Positions 32,956 to 51,523 of a stretch of DNA of 64,000 nt are shown piece after piece. Each line of letters opens with the position of its first letter. Position 1 is the first letter of the stretch. Origin of the DNA: Halocaridina rubra (lineage: Eukaryota; Arthropoda; Malacostraca; Decapoda; Atyidae); the NCBI GenBank assembly GCA_037179515.1, contig JAXCGZ010019243.1, forward strand, positions 1-64,000, written 5' to 3'. Made by a program: the position numbers and the translations under genes. The notes below the pieces were generated by a model. That model was not told the origin of the DNA, did not search any database, and was given only the letters and a program-made list of their open reading frames with translations.

Positions 32956-34262
32956 GACAATTCAGCACCAGACAATTGGCAATATGACAGTTCGGTGCAG
33001 TGCATATTATTATGTAAAATTTAAATGAAACATTTAAAACCACTTATTTTAGTAATGTAATTTTATATAAATCTTAAGGACTCATGATCTGCTTTATACC
33101 ATCCTTCTAAGGCATTATTAGTTTTTGGTAGATCACTTTCAGATCAATCAAAAATATTCCTTATACTAGGCTTAAAAAAAGGATCTCTTCCACGCCTGAG
33201 TGGACGGCCATTCCATGTATCCTCAATATAATTTGTCAATTTTTCCAATGAAAGAGGCATTTCTTCATGCAAAAATTCAAAATCATCAACAGTTTCATTA
33301 ACTCTGGCAAAGGCTAAAGCCACTAACAATTTCCAAGTAAGTTGAGTTAGATTCATACCTGGTACTTTCTGCCAAGCACACTGACTAAGAGGAAATAAAC
33401 AGCCAATTATCTGTGTTTCTGTAAAAACAGCTGCTATTGCATCATGGGACAATTTTTCTAAGTCGCATAAAATACCTTCTGGCATTATTTGGGTTCAGCT
33501 TTTATTTTTTCCCTTAGTACCCTCTCACAAAATTCTTGAGTTTTATTTTGTAGCAATGCATAAACCATTAGATAGACAGCCTTTGCACACTGTTTGAATA
33601 ACAGGAAGCTGATATAATAGATGTGGAGCAATTGAAAAGTCCCTTCTGTGAGCCAATGCTTGTGTTCTGTAAGCTGTTCAATGTTTTGGGTGGTAGAAAA
33701 TGTGAATTATCTATTTGGATCTTTTGAACCTGAATCATAAGCTAAAATCTTTCTCCTCTGTATGTTTCCTCCAGTCAGTCTGGTATTGCAATGTCACTTA
33801 CATTATTAGGCGCTGGTATGGCTGTCCTTGTTTTCTGTGACACTGAACATTTCTTTGCAGAGAAGTGTGTTTAGAAAGAATTGTTATTGCTTCGTGCGCC
33901 AAATTGATTTGAGTCTCTTGAATTAGGCGACGTAGATTTGGCACGTGATTCCATGATCTATTTTATATTCGCACGCATCACCATCAATGCGTATTTGACC
34001 TTTGCACTTATCATTTGTGCATTGCCATGACTCTTTCCATTTGCAAGGTTCCTATCCAGTCGACGGAAATATCCATTCAGTAAAATTTCTACCTTTTTCT
34101 TTGACAACATCACTCTGTGAGAACTTTTTCTGGGACAATCAGGTCTGTGTTAAATAGAGTTGTCAGAAACTTTTGAGGTAAACTTTCATAGTTTGGAATT
34201 GTCATTGGGCAGAATTGTCTTGCACCAAATTGTTGGTGCGGGGTTGTCTGGGCTGAATTGTT
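32956..34262 (-). mobile_element. MULE (Mutator-like) transposon relic
   Basis: Terminal inverted sequences GACAATTCAGCACCAGACAA (32956) and AACAATTCAGCCCAGACAAC (complement, ending at 34262) bracket a minus-strand region. That region encodes a FLYWCH-like zinc finger followed by a MULE transposase C-terminal part. The termini contain further ACAATT sub-repeats. An 8-10-bp target duplication was not established. Confidence 0.7.
33060..34100 (-). pseudogene. MULE transposase with FLYWCH-like finger, decayed
   Basis: On the minus strand, YF.RLDRNLANGKESWQC (34085-34035) followed by CKGQIRIDGDACEYKIDHGI resembles a FLYWCH finger. Then QCAKAVYLMVYALLQNKTQEF (about 33590-33530) leads into the open segment 33485-33144, which has AAVFTETQIIGCLFPLSQCA and LVALAFARVNETVDDFEFL, and TWNGRPLRRGRDPFF. 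NNALEGWYKA follows near 33115. These are successive blocks of MULE-domain transposases found in arthropod genomes. Such proteins cut and paste DNA; here stops and frame breaks preclude function. Co-occurrence with terminal repeats argues against a domesticated host gene. Confidence 0.65.
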
Positions 34263-34479
34263 GGTGAACCACAAAAGAATATACTTTCAGAGTGTCTTCA
34301 TTATTTTTAAACTTCCATAACGCACTGAAGTCAGTAGGGTGGTCACAATTGAACAAAGAAGGGGAGGTGGTAAGATTTCATCACACGTGTTCACCTTCCT
34401 CCTCTTTGTGAGGGATTGCCAGCTTCTTTGTTCTTTTAACAAACAGGGAATAGAAGAAAGGCATTTTTCTCCACCACCA

Positions 34480-34487
34480 ATATATAT

Positions 34488-34523
<36 letters not shown>

Positions 34524-34541
34524 AATATAAATATATATATA

Positions 34542-34579
<38 letters not shown>
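34480..34579. repeat. Imperfect (TA)n microsatellite
   Basis: TA repeats with AATA interruptions near 34500-34550, between unique intron and a LINE-tail-like block. Confidence 0.95.
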
Positions 34580-34853
<274 letters not shown>

Positions 34854-34888
34854 TAAATTTTATTGACCTTTTCTTGTTTTTATTTCAG

Positions 34889-34948
34889 CCTCATCCACCA
34901 GTAAAACCGATGGCTTACGCTAATTCAATATTAAGTCTGTTTAGCTAA
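34889..34948 (+). CDS. PPP5C: Serine/threonine-protein phosphatase 5, terminal coding exon
   Basis: After acceptor TTTTTATTTCAG this exon reads PHPPVKPMAYANSILSLFS and then TAA (34946-34948). The VKPMAYAN segment is the strongly conserved C-terminal tail of PP5; in the vertebrate enzyme the C-terminal helix helps hold the TPR domain in its autoinhibited position. Exon phase agrees with the upstream exon. The acceptor lies only about 37 bp after a ~100-bp (TA)n tract, so most of the usual branch-point region is microsatellite. The 3' UTR follows to a poly(A) signal at 35155. Confidence 0.92.
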   Translation, partial: PHPPVKPMAYANSILSLFS

Positions 34949-35180
34949 AACCGAATCATCTCCTAGTCAGCGAAATTAGGAACGTAAGCAGTGGACATCA
35001 TTCGAAGTAACCGACAATTAAACACAAGCAATTTATAAAAATAGTATAGAAGCCTTTCATTCTCGGAGTCGAAAGAGAAAGACCGCATCATTTCAAATTC
35101 GTAAGAACTATGGCTTTGGGAATCTGTGCCTTTTATATAAGTATATTCAAGTACAATAAACCAGACAGAAAATGCTGTGT
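34949..35180 (+). other. PPP5C: PP5 3' untranslated region
   Basis: This is sequence downstream of the TAA up to shortly after the AATAAA at 35155. It is unique, AT-rich and free of transposon ends. The exact cleavage site is not visible. Confidence 0.6.
35155..35160 (+). terminator. PPP5C: Poly(A) signal AATAAA of PP5
   Basis: This is a canonical AATAAA 207 bp after the stop codon, and the first such hexamer downstream of the stop. GT-rich sequence (GCTGTGTATTTGTCACTCTGT) begins about 15 bp later, as expected for a downstream element. Confidence 0.65.
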
Positions 35181-35417
35181 ATTTGTCACTCTGTAGAGTA
35201 AATACAATACTTTTTTTTTACTCTCATTATATTATAAGAATGTTATTCTCCTGTGTAATGTTTATTTATTTTCTTATTTTTTATTTAAGTAGGCTATATA
35301 TTTTCGTCTTTTGTTTTTATGTTCTTCAGTTTTGTACTAATCTGTATTCCTTACCATAGATGATTTCCAGTATACGTCAAAAATAGTTGCTATATCAGTA
35401 TTATGGCAATATAACTA

Positions 35418-37000
<1,583 letters not shown>

Positions 37001-37199
37001 GAAAGGGGTCCTCGACTTTCGTCAGAATTCCGTTCCTCAAGACATCACGGAACCTGATTTTCAGCGTAAGTAGGAACACCTAAATAATCACCTAGGTCAC
37101 CCATCCATGCTAATACAATAGTAAAGTTCATAATCTAAGACATACAGATGCAATTTCTAAGATAATGAAAACAAAACTTACTAAAAAAGAGAACAATTC

Positions 37200-37795
<596 letters not shown>

Positions 37796-37804
37796 TGTAT
37801 TTAC

Positions 37805-38350
37805 TCACATACTCTTGCGCTCTGGTGTTGGCATTTCTTTCTCCTCTTCAATCATCTGCTTCTCCAGTTGAATGAGGTCCTCAGCAGATAACTTCTCACC
37901 ATGAGTTTCCAGCAGCTCTGTTACATCTTCAGCCCCCACCTTCAACTTAAGCTCCTTATTAATGGCTACAGTGTTCTTGGTAACAGCTTCAGGTGACCCC
38001 TCAAAGCCTTGGAAGTCATTTACAAACTGGGGACACAGTTTCTTCCATACTCCACTATAGTTCGTCTGCTAAACTTCCTCCCAAGAATCGAGTTAAGGAA
38101 GTGGCTAGTTTCTTTGCATCAGCAGCAACAATAGCAAAGTAGTTCTGGGTCATGGGATAATAATCTGACTCAAGTTCCTGCCACGGCACCCAACTCACTC
38201 GATATAATTTGCGTGGAAGACACGGATGAAGCGAATTTTTTTACTCATGCCCAAACCATGCTAACAAACCATGATGGATATTCGTGTAGAAGATGGCCAG
38301 TTCCAAAGAAACCAGGGTTCAGTTCTTAGTGATATAGTGAGTCACGAATT
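37805..38350 (-). pseudogene. Tigger-type transposase, C-terminal remnant
   Basis: On the minus strand an uninterrupted reading of about 85 codons up to a TGA at 37805 gives WKKLCPQFVNDFQGF, then INKELKLKVGAEDVTELLET and [20 protein letters not shown]. The W-x-K-L-x-P-x-F-V-x-D-F-x-G-F block followed by an acidic helix with EDV.ELL and L..EDL is the C-terminal region of Tigger/jerky-like transposases, after the DDE catalytic core. Upstream (38080-38350) the reading continues only in fragments. Inactive. Confidence 0.7.
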
Positions 38351-38907
38351 TTCTCACAATTCAATAGAGCACTAAAACTTGGGTGACGTGTCTTCCTTAT
38401 CTAATGCCGTGTGACTACTTATTCATCCATCACGCTCAACAAACTGTTCAGAGGGTGAAGTTCGTATTTTCGACTACGTACATGTATTTGGTAATTTTGT
38501 AAATAAATTAAATTTTGGTCCTTCACATAACCAGATACATAAACAAATATTAAATAAAACCATTAACTTGATATATACATACACAACAATGTTGCGTAAC
38601 GACGTATTCTTCCTCTATGCTCAACAAACTGTTTCTAATGAAGATCTTTACGATTATGTATTTGGCAATTTTGTAAATAATTCAAGCTCTGTCCTTAACA
38701 TAATCATATACATAAACATATAAATATATAACAACATATACGCACACAACAATGCCTCACCACAAAGTATTCTTCCGCCACGCTTAACAAATTGTTCAGC
38801 ATGTGAAGTCCGTATTTACCATGCAAATCACGTGGGTCCAAAAAAATAATTAAATAAATAATGGGAGATGCATCCTAACAACAAAACATTGTAAACTGAG
38901 GACCCCC

Positions 38908-39050
<143 letters not shown>

Positions 39051-39078
39051 CACTGAACTGTTAACATACAGTCTAAAA

Positions 39079-39439
<361 letters not shown>

Positions 39440-39534
39440 ATGATTGATTGTCAAATGTGTATTAGGGGCAAATGCCAGCCAATGGACATAAATATTAATG
39501 TTTTTATATATAATAAAGTGTTTATTATATTACT

Positions 39535-40262
39535 ATGCTAGATCTCTTTCGATTAGAATTTACAACTTTAACAAGAGACAGCATTATTTGTCTGGATTTA
39601 CTAATCCAATTCTTACTTTGTTTATGTTTTCCCTGACCATCCTTTTTAAAAAACATCGTAGCAGGTTTTGCGTAATGAGGTTAAAAGTGATAAGACCTCG
39701 AAAAATAGGAAAAGCAACAATATTCCAAAATGAAACCCAGCATGGAGAGTCTTTATGCAAATAAGAATAATTCACAATAAGCACTTGAATTTTACTATAC
39801 TAATTCTTTTTAGAGTTTAGATTTGTTACTCTAACAAGAGACAGCATTCTGTTAAGGGTTCGGTACCCTACTCTTAATCTGTTTATATCTTTCTTGCAGT
39901 TCATCTCAAAAAACAGATGCAGGTTTTCTCGTAAGCGAATTTAAAATTGGCGTTGCCCATAAAAGACTAATTGTGTTGCCACATTAAAGTTACAAATCCC
40001 AACTTCTGAAGATATGGCAAAAGTAAATTTCCCATGCCTATCATGTTAATTAAATGCAGCAGTCTTTATGCTGAGTTTGATTTTCGGAAAATTGATGTTC
40101 ACCTCTTTTTGTTATGGGCTGTGTTGCTCTTTATGCTGATGACAGGAAAGTCTTCAACAATGCTTTTTAAGAAAACTGTGGGTAAGATACAAACAAAGTA
40201 AGATTGGGATAATAAATCTAGCCACATAATGTTATCTCATGTGAAAGTTACAAATCCAAATC
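39535..40262. repeat. Three copies of an unnamed ~100-200-bp repeat, two direct and one inverted
   Basis: Copy 1 (39545-39760) and copy 2 (39815-40030) share TTTACAACTTTAACAAGAGACAGCATT..., CTTACTTTGTTTATGTTTTC and CAGGTTTTGCGTAATGAGG in the same order. Copy 3 (about 40160-40262) is the reverse complement: ACAAACAAAGTAAGATTGGG, ACATAATGTTATCTC, AAAGTTACAAATCC. Copies are diverged by roughly a quarter by eye. Family unknown. Confidence 0.7.
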
Positions 40263-40320
40263 TACAAAAAGCTAACACAGTAATATTCATGCTCTTCAGT
40301 GAATAATTTATATTCTCATA

Positions 40321-40322
<2 letters not shown>

Positions 40323-40392
<70 letters not shown>
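40323..40392. repeat. (TA)n microsatellite
   Basis: TA run that abuts the eroded right end of the minus-strand Tigger element at 40393. Confidence 0.97.
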
Positions 40393-43180
<2,788 letters not shown>

Positions 43181-44199
43181 TATTGTCACTTGGGGTAAAT
43201 ACGAGTTCAGATAGCAATAGCTGAAGCATATAACCCTCCTAAGAAATGGAAAAGACTACGGGTTAATATGAAGTGTAATAAGGGTGCACTAGAAGTTATC
43301 AATTCTGTTGTAAACATCGAACCTGAAAGAAAGTGTAGAATAATAATTGTGGGAGATTTTAGTAAGTCATAGACTGGAATAGTCTTCACCCATATGGTGA
43401 AGAGGATTCTTTTAGGACAAGGTACATAGATTATGAAAAGGGAAATTTCTTGCACCTACATGAACTGGAACCAACAAGGATAGGGAAAAGACGAACAATC
43501 ACCACTCGATATGGTATTCACAGATAACCCTCTGATGTTGTCTAAATTTGTATGAATGAACAGGTGACCTCTGTGTGGCTTCAGTGGAGTATATCGTCGA
43601 AGTTCTGCCTGAGAATAGGGAAACGGAAAAGAATATTAGGAAACACCATCCAAAAGGAGATTACAGGAAAATAAACGATCATTTTGTATCTGTTGACTGG
43701 GGAACCATATTATAACAAGAAATCTGTTTAGATGTACGAACTGTTTTGTGAGGAATATGACAGGATAGTCAACCATTGCATATCATCCACAAAACTAAGA
43801 AGTACTAATGGAAAAGAGAAATGGTTCATTAATAAATATATGAGGACAAAGGAAAAGTTATAGGAGAGAAATGATATACTGTATGCCTGGCAAATTTACA
43901 AATGTGTGAGAATGAGCATGTAAGTAAAAGAAAAGTAGAAAAGGATTATGAGAAAGATAACACTTGGAAAGCTAAGGAAAATCCCAATCTTTTCTACAGT
44001 ATACTCAGAGAAAAAAAAGTTCAAGGAACAAGCTTTATAGCTGGAATGAGCAGTTAGGAGTATTGCTGAGACAGATAATGAGATCAGTGAATTGATAGTA
44101 TCACTCCGTGTATACAGTAGAAAATATTCCACCTACTCCAAATGTCGAGATGAGAGATCATGGGCCAGTATTAGAGAACATCGTCTTTTCAAGTACAGT

Positions 44200-45168
<969 letters not shown>

Positions 45169-45984
45169 GTACAGAGGTATGCAAAGCGTTGATGGAATTA
45201 AATGATAACAATATTTCGGACTTGACAATGTATCCCTTTTTGTACTTGAGAAATGTGCTAAGCCATTATAAGTAGCACTATGCATATTTTTTGAAATGCC
45301 TCTAGAATTTGGGGAGATTCCAAGATGTTAGAATTAGGCAAACATGGTACCCATCTACAAAAAGGGAAGGTGAGACACAGCTCTAAACTATAGGGCTGTT
45401 TCTTTGACTATCATAGTTTGCAGAGTTTTGAAGAAAGTACTGAGGTAGCACATTTCCATGCACTTGGAGCCCAACTTTTTGTCAATGAGCCAATACAGCT
45501 TCAAAGAAGGCTGATCTACATTTTTTAGAATTTTATGATGAAAATAATCCAAATTTTGCAAGACGGAGAGGGCTAGGCGGATTGCATTTTTTTTAGATTT
45601 TTGAAAGGCATTTTATACGGTCCCACATGGGAGACTTATTAAGAAGCTGCAAGTAATGGCAAGAATAGGTGGAAATATCTTTGTATGGATAAAAACCTAT
45701 TTGGTAGGTAGGGAAGAGAGGGTCAGAATAAGAAAAGGTTAACAGTGGAGTGCCATAGAGCTCAGTTTGATGGTCATTCTAATTCCAAAATATGCAAATG
45801 CCTGTTGGAGTCTTCAAATGCATATTTAAACATGTTTGCAGATGATGCAAGATTGTGAAGAAAGTAATAAATGAGAACAATGGTACAAAATTTTAAAAAG
45901 ATCTATTATTATGTGCATGAGTGGTCAAACAAGTGGCTAATAAGATTCAATACTTCAAAATCTGAGGTAACTGAAGGAAGACTT

Positions 45985-46190
45985 AACATCTAACTGTCCA
46001 GGACTGTCATCTTTAAGCCCAAAAGACCTTCGGCTGTAGTATCGAAACATGTAGCTGGTGTCATGGGCTTACATACTACATGTTACAATGAAAAAACTGG
46101 AAACTATTACAAAACAAGAGATGAAAAATAAAACTTAAAAGCATAGGCCTTAGTCATTGAAAAAAAAGGAATACAAGAAATGTCAAGTTT
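45985..46190. repeat. Dispersed repeat fragment and unassigned sequence
   Basis: GTAGTATCGAAACATGTAGCTGGTGTCATGGGC near 46035 recalls 15830-15862. GCCCAAAAGACCTTCGGC forms a short hairpin-like context. Confidence 0.35.
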
Positions 46191-47702
<1,512 letters not shown>

Positions 47703-47972
47703 TGTTGAGGGTAAACTTAATCGACAAATATATTTTTCTTAAGTTTACTAATTAGATTAATATTTTTCACAATAATATAATTGGTATATTTTTCATATAT
47801 ATGCCCAGTACATATTTTCCAAGCTGGCATTTTCTTTTTGTCCATGTCTTAACGTTGTATGACGCTTCATTCTTATAGTAAACAAATAATAACCGGTGAC
47901 TGTGACTTTCAATTATATCCCCAAGATTGCTCTTTATCCACCATCATGGCTCATAGTGGTCATACCTCAACA
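47703..47972 (+). repeat. Copia 5' LTR
   Basis: 270 bp with inverted TGTTGAGG/CCTCAACA ends. Sequence immediately after it is inverted gag-protease, so a normal primer-binding site is not adjacent. Confidence 0.92.
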
Positions 47973-48480
47973 CATTTGCGGATCCACGACCACGCGCAAC
48001 GCCATTTGTTCGACTTCCGTCAGCCAACTCAATACAATGATTAGAAAGATTAAAATCACTGTCAAATTTCACAAACTTTGAACCATCTTTTATTATATGA
48101 GATGTAGCACCACAGTCAACCATTAAATTATTATCAATATTATGTCTAACAGCATTATTACAATTATCATGTTCAAAAATATCTTCACTCGCACTGGCTT
48201 TAAAAAGGAACGAATGAGGTCGTTCGGTATCTGTAACATTATCTTCAGCACTCATGGATTTTGTTGAATTAGGGGGATTTTTCCTACATTCACTAGAGTT
48301 ATGAGTTCGAGATCTGCATTTATGGCACCACTTCTTACTAAATCTAGATTTTCCTTTATTCTTCTCACTTTTATTGTTACAATCAGGAGATTTATGTCCT
48401 AAACTTCCACAAGTATAACAAGTATGGGTAAAATTTCCTGCACTAGCCCTACCTTGGTTACCTTTATGGGTTACTTTCAT
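47973..48480 (-). pseudogene. Copia gag C-terminus (zinc knuckle) and protease N-terminus, inverted
   Basis: Minus-strand reading from 48480: CYTCGSLGHKSPDC is a canonical CCHC knuckle (C-x2-C-x4-H-x4-C), followed by a second cysteine-rich motif WCHKCRSRTHNSSECR. The aspartic protease follows: LMVDCGATSHI, with D-C-G-A-T-S-H typical of Copia-type proteases, and IELADGSRTNGVARGRGSAN, where the reading ends at the 5' LTR. Its orientation is opposite to RT and to the LTRs. The frame is open throughout, which suggests the inversion is recent. The N-terminal capsid part and all of integrase are absent. Confidence 0.85.
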
Positions 48481-49781
48481 AACATTATCGTCACTAGCGA
48501 AAGGTTATTCCCAAGTGCGTGATGTAGATTATCACGAAACCTTTTCACCTACTGCCAGAATCACTTCAATTCGTATGTTATTACAACTGGCAATGCAAGA
48601 CAATTTAATTGTTAATCAGATGGATGTAAGTAGTGCTTATCTTAATGCTCCTATTAACTGTGAAATTTACATTGACCAACCCGAAGGTTTTGTAAAGTTT
48701 GATGAAAAGGGTAACAAACTGTTCTTAAAATTGAAGAAATCCATTTACGGTCTTAAACAGAGTGGACGTAACTGGAATGAATTGTTGCACAATTTCCTTG
48801 TAGAACAAGATTTTAATATGTCCCTTGCTGATTCTTGTGTTTATTCCAAGAAAGTAGGTAATTCAAAGATTATCATAAGTATCTGGGTTGATGTCATAAT
48901 CATTGCTGCTAGTAATGAAACTTTGCTCAATGCTACCAAAAGTTCTCTTTGCCATAATTATAAGATGAAAGACTTTGGTAATATTTCATGGTAACTGGAA
49001 TGAATTGTTGCACAATTTCCTTGTAGAACAAGATTTTAATATGTCCCTTGCTGATTCTTGTGTTTATTCCAAGAAAGTAGGTAATTCAAAGATTATCATA
49101 ATTATCTGGGTTGATGACATAATCATTGCTGCTAGTAATGAAACTTTGCTCAATGCTACCAAAAGTTCTCTTTGCCATAATTTTAAGATGAAAGACTTTG
49201 GTAATATTTCAGGGTTTTTAGGTATTGAATTCAAACATGATTCTGAGAAGTTTGTGATGATACAGTCAAGGTACATTGAGAAACTGTTGAATAGGTTCAA
49301 TATGACAGATTGCAAACCAAAAGCCTCTCCTTGTGATTTGAGTGTAAGTAAAGTCATAGATAACCATTCTGAGAAATTACCCGATTCAAGACTGTATAGA
49401 GAGATGGTTGGCAGTCTTATATATCTTATGACCTGTACGCGTCCTGATGTTTGTTACATTGTAACTATATTGTCTCAAAATATGAATACTCCAACAAAAG
49501 CTCACTTAAATATGGCTAGGCATGTTCTAAGGTATCTTAAAGGTACTATAAATGTTGGTTTGACTTTCAAAAAGCAAACTTGTGAAATGCTTAAGCTCCA
49601 AGGGTTTTGTGATTCCGACTGGGGTGCGCCATCTGATAGACGCAGTATCTCTGGATATGGCTTTATGTTATGTGATGATGGTCCTTTGATTTCTTGGAAA
49701 AAGTCGAAAACAGCAGATTGTAGCCTTATCAACCTGCGAGGCAGAATACGTTGCTCTAACGTCTGCCATCCAGGAAGCTAA
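48481..49781 (+). pseudogene. Copia reverse transcriptase with a 218-bp tandem duplication
   Basis: It begins KGYSQVRDVDYHETFSPTAR, the standard start of the Copia RT domain. LVNQMDVSSAYLNAPI follows (first catalytic Asp; usual form MDV..AFLNG), then KKSIYGLKQSGRNWNELLH. A 218-bp segment (about 48774-48991) is repeated at 48992-49209. In copy one the active-site block reads IWVDVIII and ends in a stop (GNISW*); in copy two it is IWVDDIII, the proper VDD active site. Later blocks are SRLYREMVGSLIYL, TRPDVCYIV and GFCDSDWGAPSDRRSISGYG. A frameshift near 49725 follows KKSKT. Confidence 0.88.
48774..49209 (+). repeat. 218-bp tandem duplication inside Copia RT
   Basis: AACTGGAATGAATTGTTGCAC starts both copies (48775 and 48993). 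They differ at only a few bases, for example GATGTCATA versus GATGACATA and the AATTAT/AATTTT difference near the end. Confidence 0.93.
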
Positions 49782-50070
49782 GTTTTTAAGTCAGCTTTTG
49801 GTGGATATGAATGCTGGTAATAAAACCACTGTAACACTTCATGTAGACAATCAAGGTGCAATATGTCTGGCTAAAAATCCTGTACACCATCAGCGTACAA
49901 AGCATATAGACATTAGATACCATTACATAAGATCTGAAATTCAGAACGTTGCAATTAAATTAGTTTATGTACCTTCAAGCGATAATATCGCAGATATTTT
50001 CACAAAGCCAGCAACAAAGGATAAATTAAATAAATTTACTTCCTTGAGGGGCAGCGTATACACCACATAA
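49725..50070 (+). pseudogene. Copia RNase H domain
   Basis: After the frame break the reading ALSTCEAEYVALTSAIQEAK (conserved catalytic Glu in the CEAEY block) continues to TLHVDNQGAICLAKNP (catalytic DN), HQRTKHIDIRYHYIR (H-I-D-I-R..F/Y) and VPSSDNIADIFTKPA, ending at a TAA near 50070. All usual Copia RNase H motifs are present. A single-base loss before this domain is the only evident damage. Confidence 0.87.
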
Positions 50071-50459
50071 TGTGTGTACCATTGTATATATAATCTTTTT
50101 CTATATATAATTTGCAAATACCAATTCTATTTTTCTCTATGTTGTATGTTTTGTTTTATTTTTCATTTTGCATTCATTCCAATTATTATTCATATGCATA
50201 TAATATTTTGCAAATTATAATTTGTTGAATGCCTTATTATTGATTACTAAGAATATGATGTTTTCTAGGAATTTGCTTCTTTACCTAGCTATGTTCTTTT
50301 ATAAATTTCTACCATTTTACCTGCTCCATGCCATGTCTAATACTTACATTATAATAATTTACTTGATATTTGCTGCTCTACTTATATATTATAATATGTC
50401 ATTGATTCCTGTATACTTATATATACATTGTTTGCTAAATATTTGCCACCTTAAGTTTA
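50071..50459 (+). other. Copia 3' untranslated region
   Basis: AT-rich sequence between the RNase H stop and the polypurine tract. Confidence 0.7.
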
Positions 50460-50467
50460 AATGGGGG
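50460..50467 (+). promoter_or_regulatory. Copia polypurine tract
   Basis: AATGGGGG directly abuts the 3' LTR, the expected place and composition for the plus-strand primer of reverse transcription. Confidence 0.7.
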
Positions 50468-50737
50468 TGTTGAGGGTAAACTTAATCGACAAATATATTT
50501 TTCTTAAGTTTACTAATTAGATTAATATTTTTCACAATAATATAATTGGTATATTTTTCATATATATGCCCAGTACATATTTTCCAAGCTGGCATTTTCT
50601 TTTTGTCCATGTCTTAACGTTGTATGACGCTTCATTCTTATAGTAAACAAATAATAACCGGTGACTGTGACTTTCAATTATATCCCCAAGATTGCTCTTT
50701 ATCCACCATCATGGCTCATAGTGGTCATACCTCAACA
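50468..50737 (+). repeat. Copia 3' LTR
   Basis: 270 bp, no difference from the 5' LTR found by reading; followed by the target-duplication copy TGGCT. Confidence 0.92.
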
Positions 50738-51433
50738 TGGCTAATGAAATTCAATACTTCAAAATGTAAGGTAATGAGAATGGGTACAAGTGCAAGAAGG
50801 CCCAAGCTTGACTACTCGGTGGCTGGAGTACAACTTCAAGAGACAGAAAATGAGAGAGATCTAGGAGTAAACATACTGGCAGATTTGTCTCCAGAAATAC
50901 ATATAAATGGCATAGTAAGGGCAGCATATGCATTCTTATCAAATGTAAGGGTAGCCTTCAGGCACATGGACAAGGAAATGTTCAGAAATATTTATGTAAC
51001 CTATGTGAGGCCAAAACTCGAATATGCAGCCCCCTTTTGGAATCCGCACTTGAAAAAGCACATAGCTAAGCTTGAAAAAGTTCAAAGACATGCCACGAAA
51101 CTGGTGCCAGAAATACGCAATCTCATTTATGATGAGAGGCTGAGGGAATTAGACTTACCATCACTTGAAGCTAGAAGAGTGAGGGGGGATATGGTGACAG
51201 TCTTTAAATTCCTTCATGGTTATGATAGAGTGGATAGGGATCGATATTTTGATATGGCCGGCTCTAGAACTAGAGGTCATAGTTTGAAGCTTGGTAAGAA
51301 AACTTCTTTGCAGGATGTAAGGAAATACTTTTTCAGTGTAAGAGTAGTTGATAATTGGAATTGGCTAAGCGAGGAGATAGTTAATGTTATCTCAATCCAT
51401 AGTTTTAAGGACAGGTATGATAAGTATCACTAA
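50738..51433 (+). pseudogene. CR1-like reverse transcriptase, C-terminal segment
   Basis: It continues the interrupted frame: LMKFNTSKCKVMRMGTSARR, then the thumb and C-terminal region with RDLGVNILADLSPEIH, YVRPKLEYAAPFWNPHLKKH, LEKVQRHATKLV, YDERLRELDLPSLEARRVRG and WNWLSEEIVN, ending at a TAA after YDKYH. The LEYA.FWNP...LEKVQRRAT order is characteristic of CR1/Jockey-group RT C-termini. No stop interrupts this segment. Confidence 0.82.
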
Positions 51434-51523
51434 GTATAGTTCCTGGGTTCATCAGTTTAGTTCCTGGGTTCATCCAGTGAGGACGTGCTTCCAGTAGCTC
51501 TAATCTTGACCAAACTTAGTACA

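Larger units (their letters stand above)
47703..50737 (+). mobile_element. Copia (Ty1-like) LTR retrotransposon, rearranged
   Basis: Two 270-bp LTRs (47703-47972 and 50468-50737) with TGTTGAGG...CCTCAACA ends read as identical. The element is flanked by the 5-bp target duplication TGGCT, and the empty site is visible in a related LINE near 45940. Between the LTRs come an inverted gag-protease segment (minus strand), then RT and RNase H on the plus strand with a 218-bp tandem duplication and a frameshift. Integrase and the normal 5' leader are missing. The 3.0-kb element cannot be autonomous. Confidence 0.92.

Noticed and set aside
33144..33485. Domesticated FLYWCH/MULE-derived host gene
   Set aside because: Frame breaks on both sides, no splice structure and nearby terminal inverted repeats favour a dead transposon.
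47973..48480. Independent CCHC zinc-finger host gene on the minus strand
   Set aside because: The knuckle is followed by a Copia-type protease motif, and the segment lies between identical LTRs; it is inverted Copia gag-protease.
48515..48994. Two overlapping Copia RT genes in a row
   Set aside because: The overlap is a 218-bp tandem duplication in a single RT; the first copy ends in a stop created by the duplication.
51485..51523. Upstream extension of the LINE ORF1 start to 51485
   Set aside because: That start is GTG; the first ATG in frame is 51524, in a more plausible eukaryotic start position.
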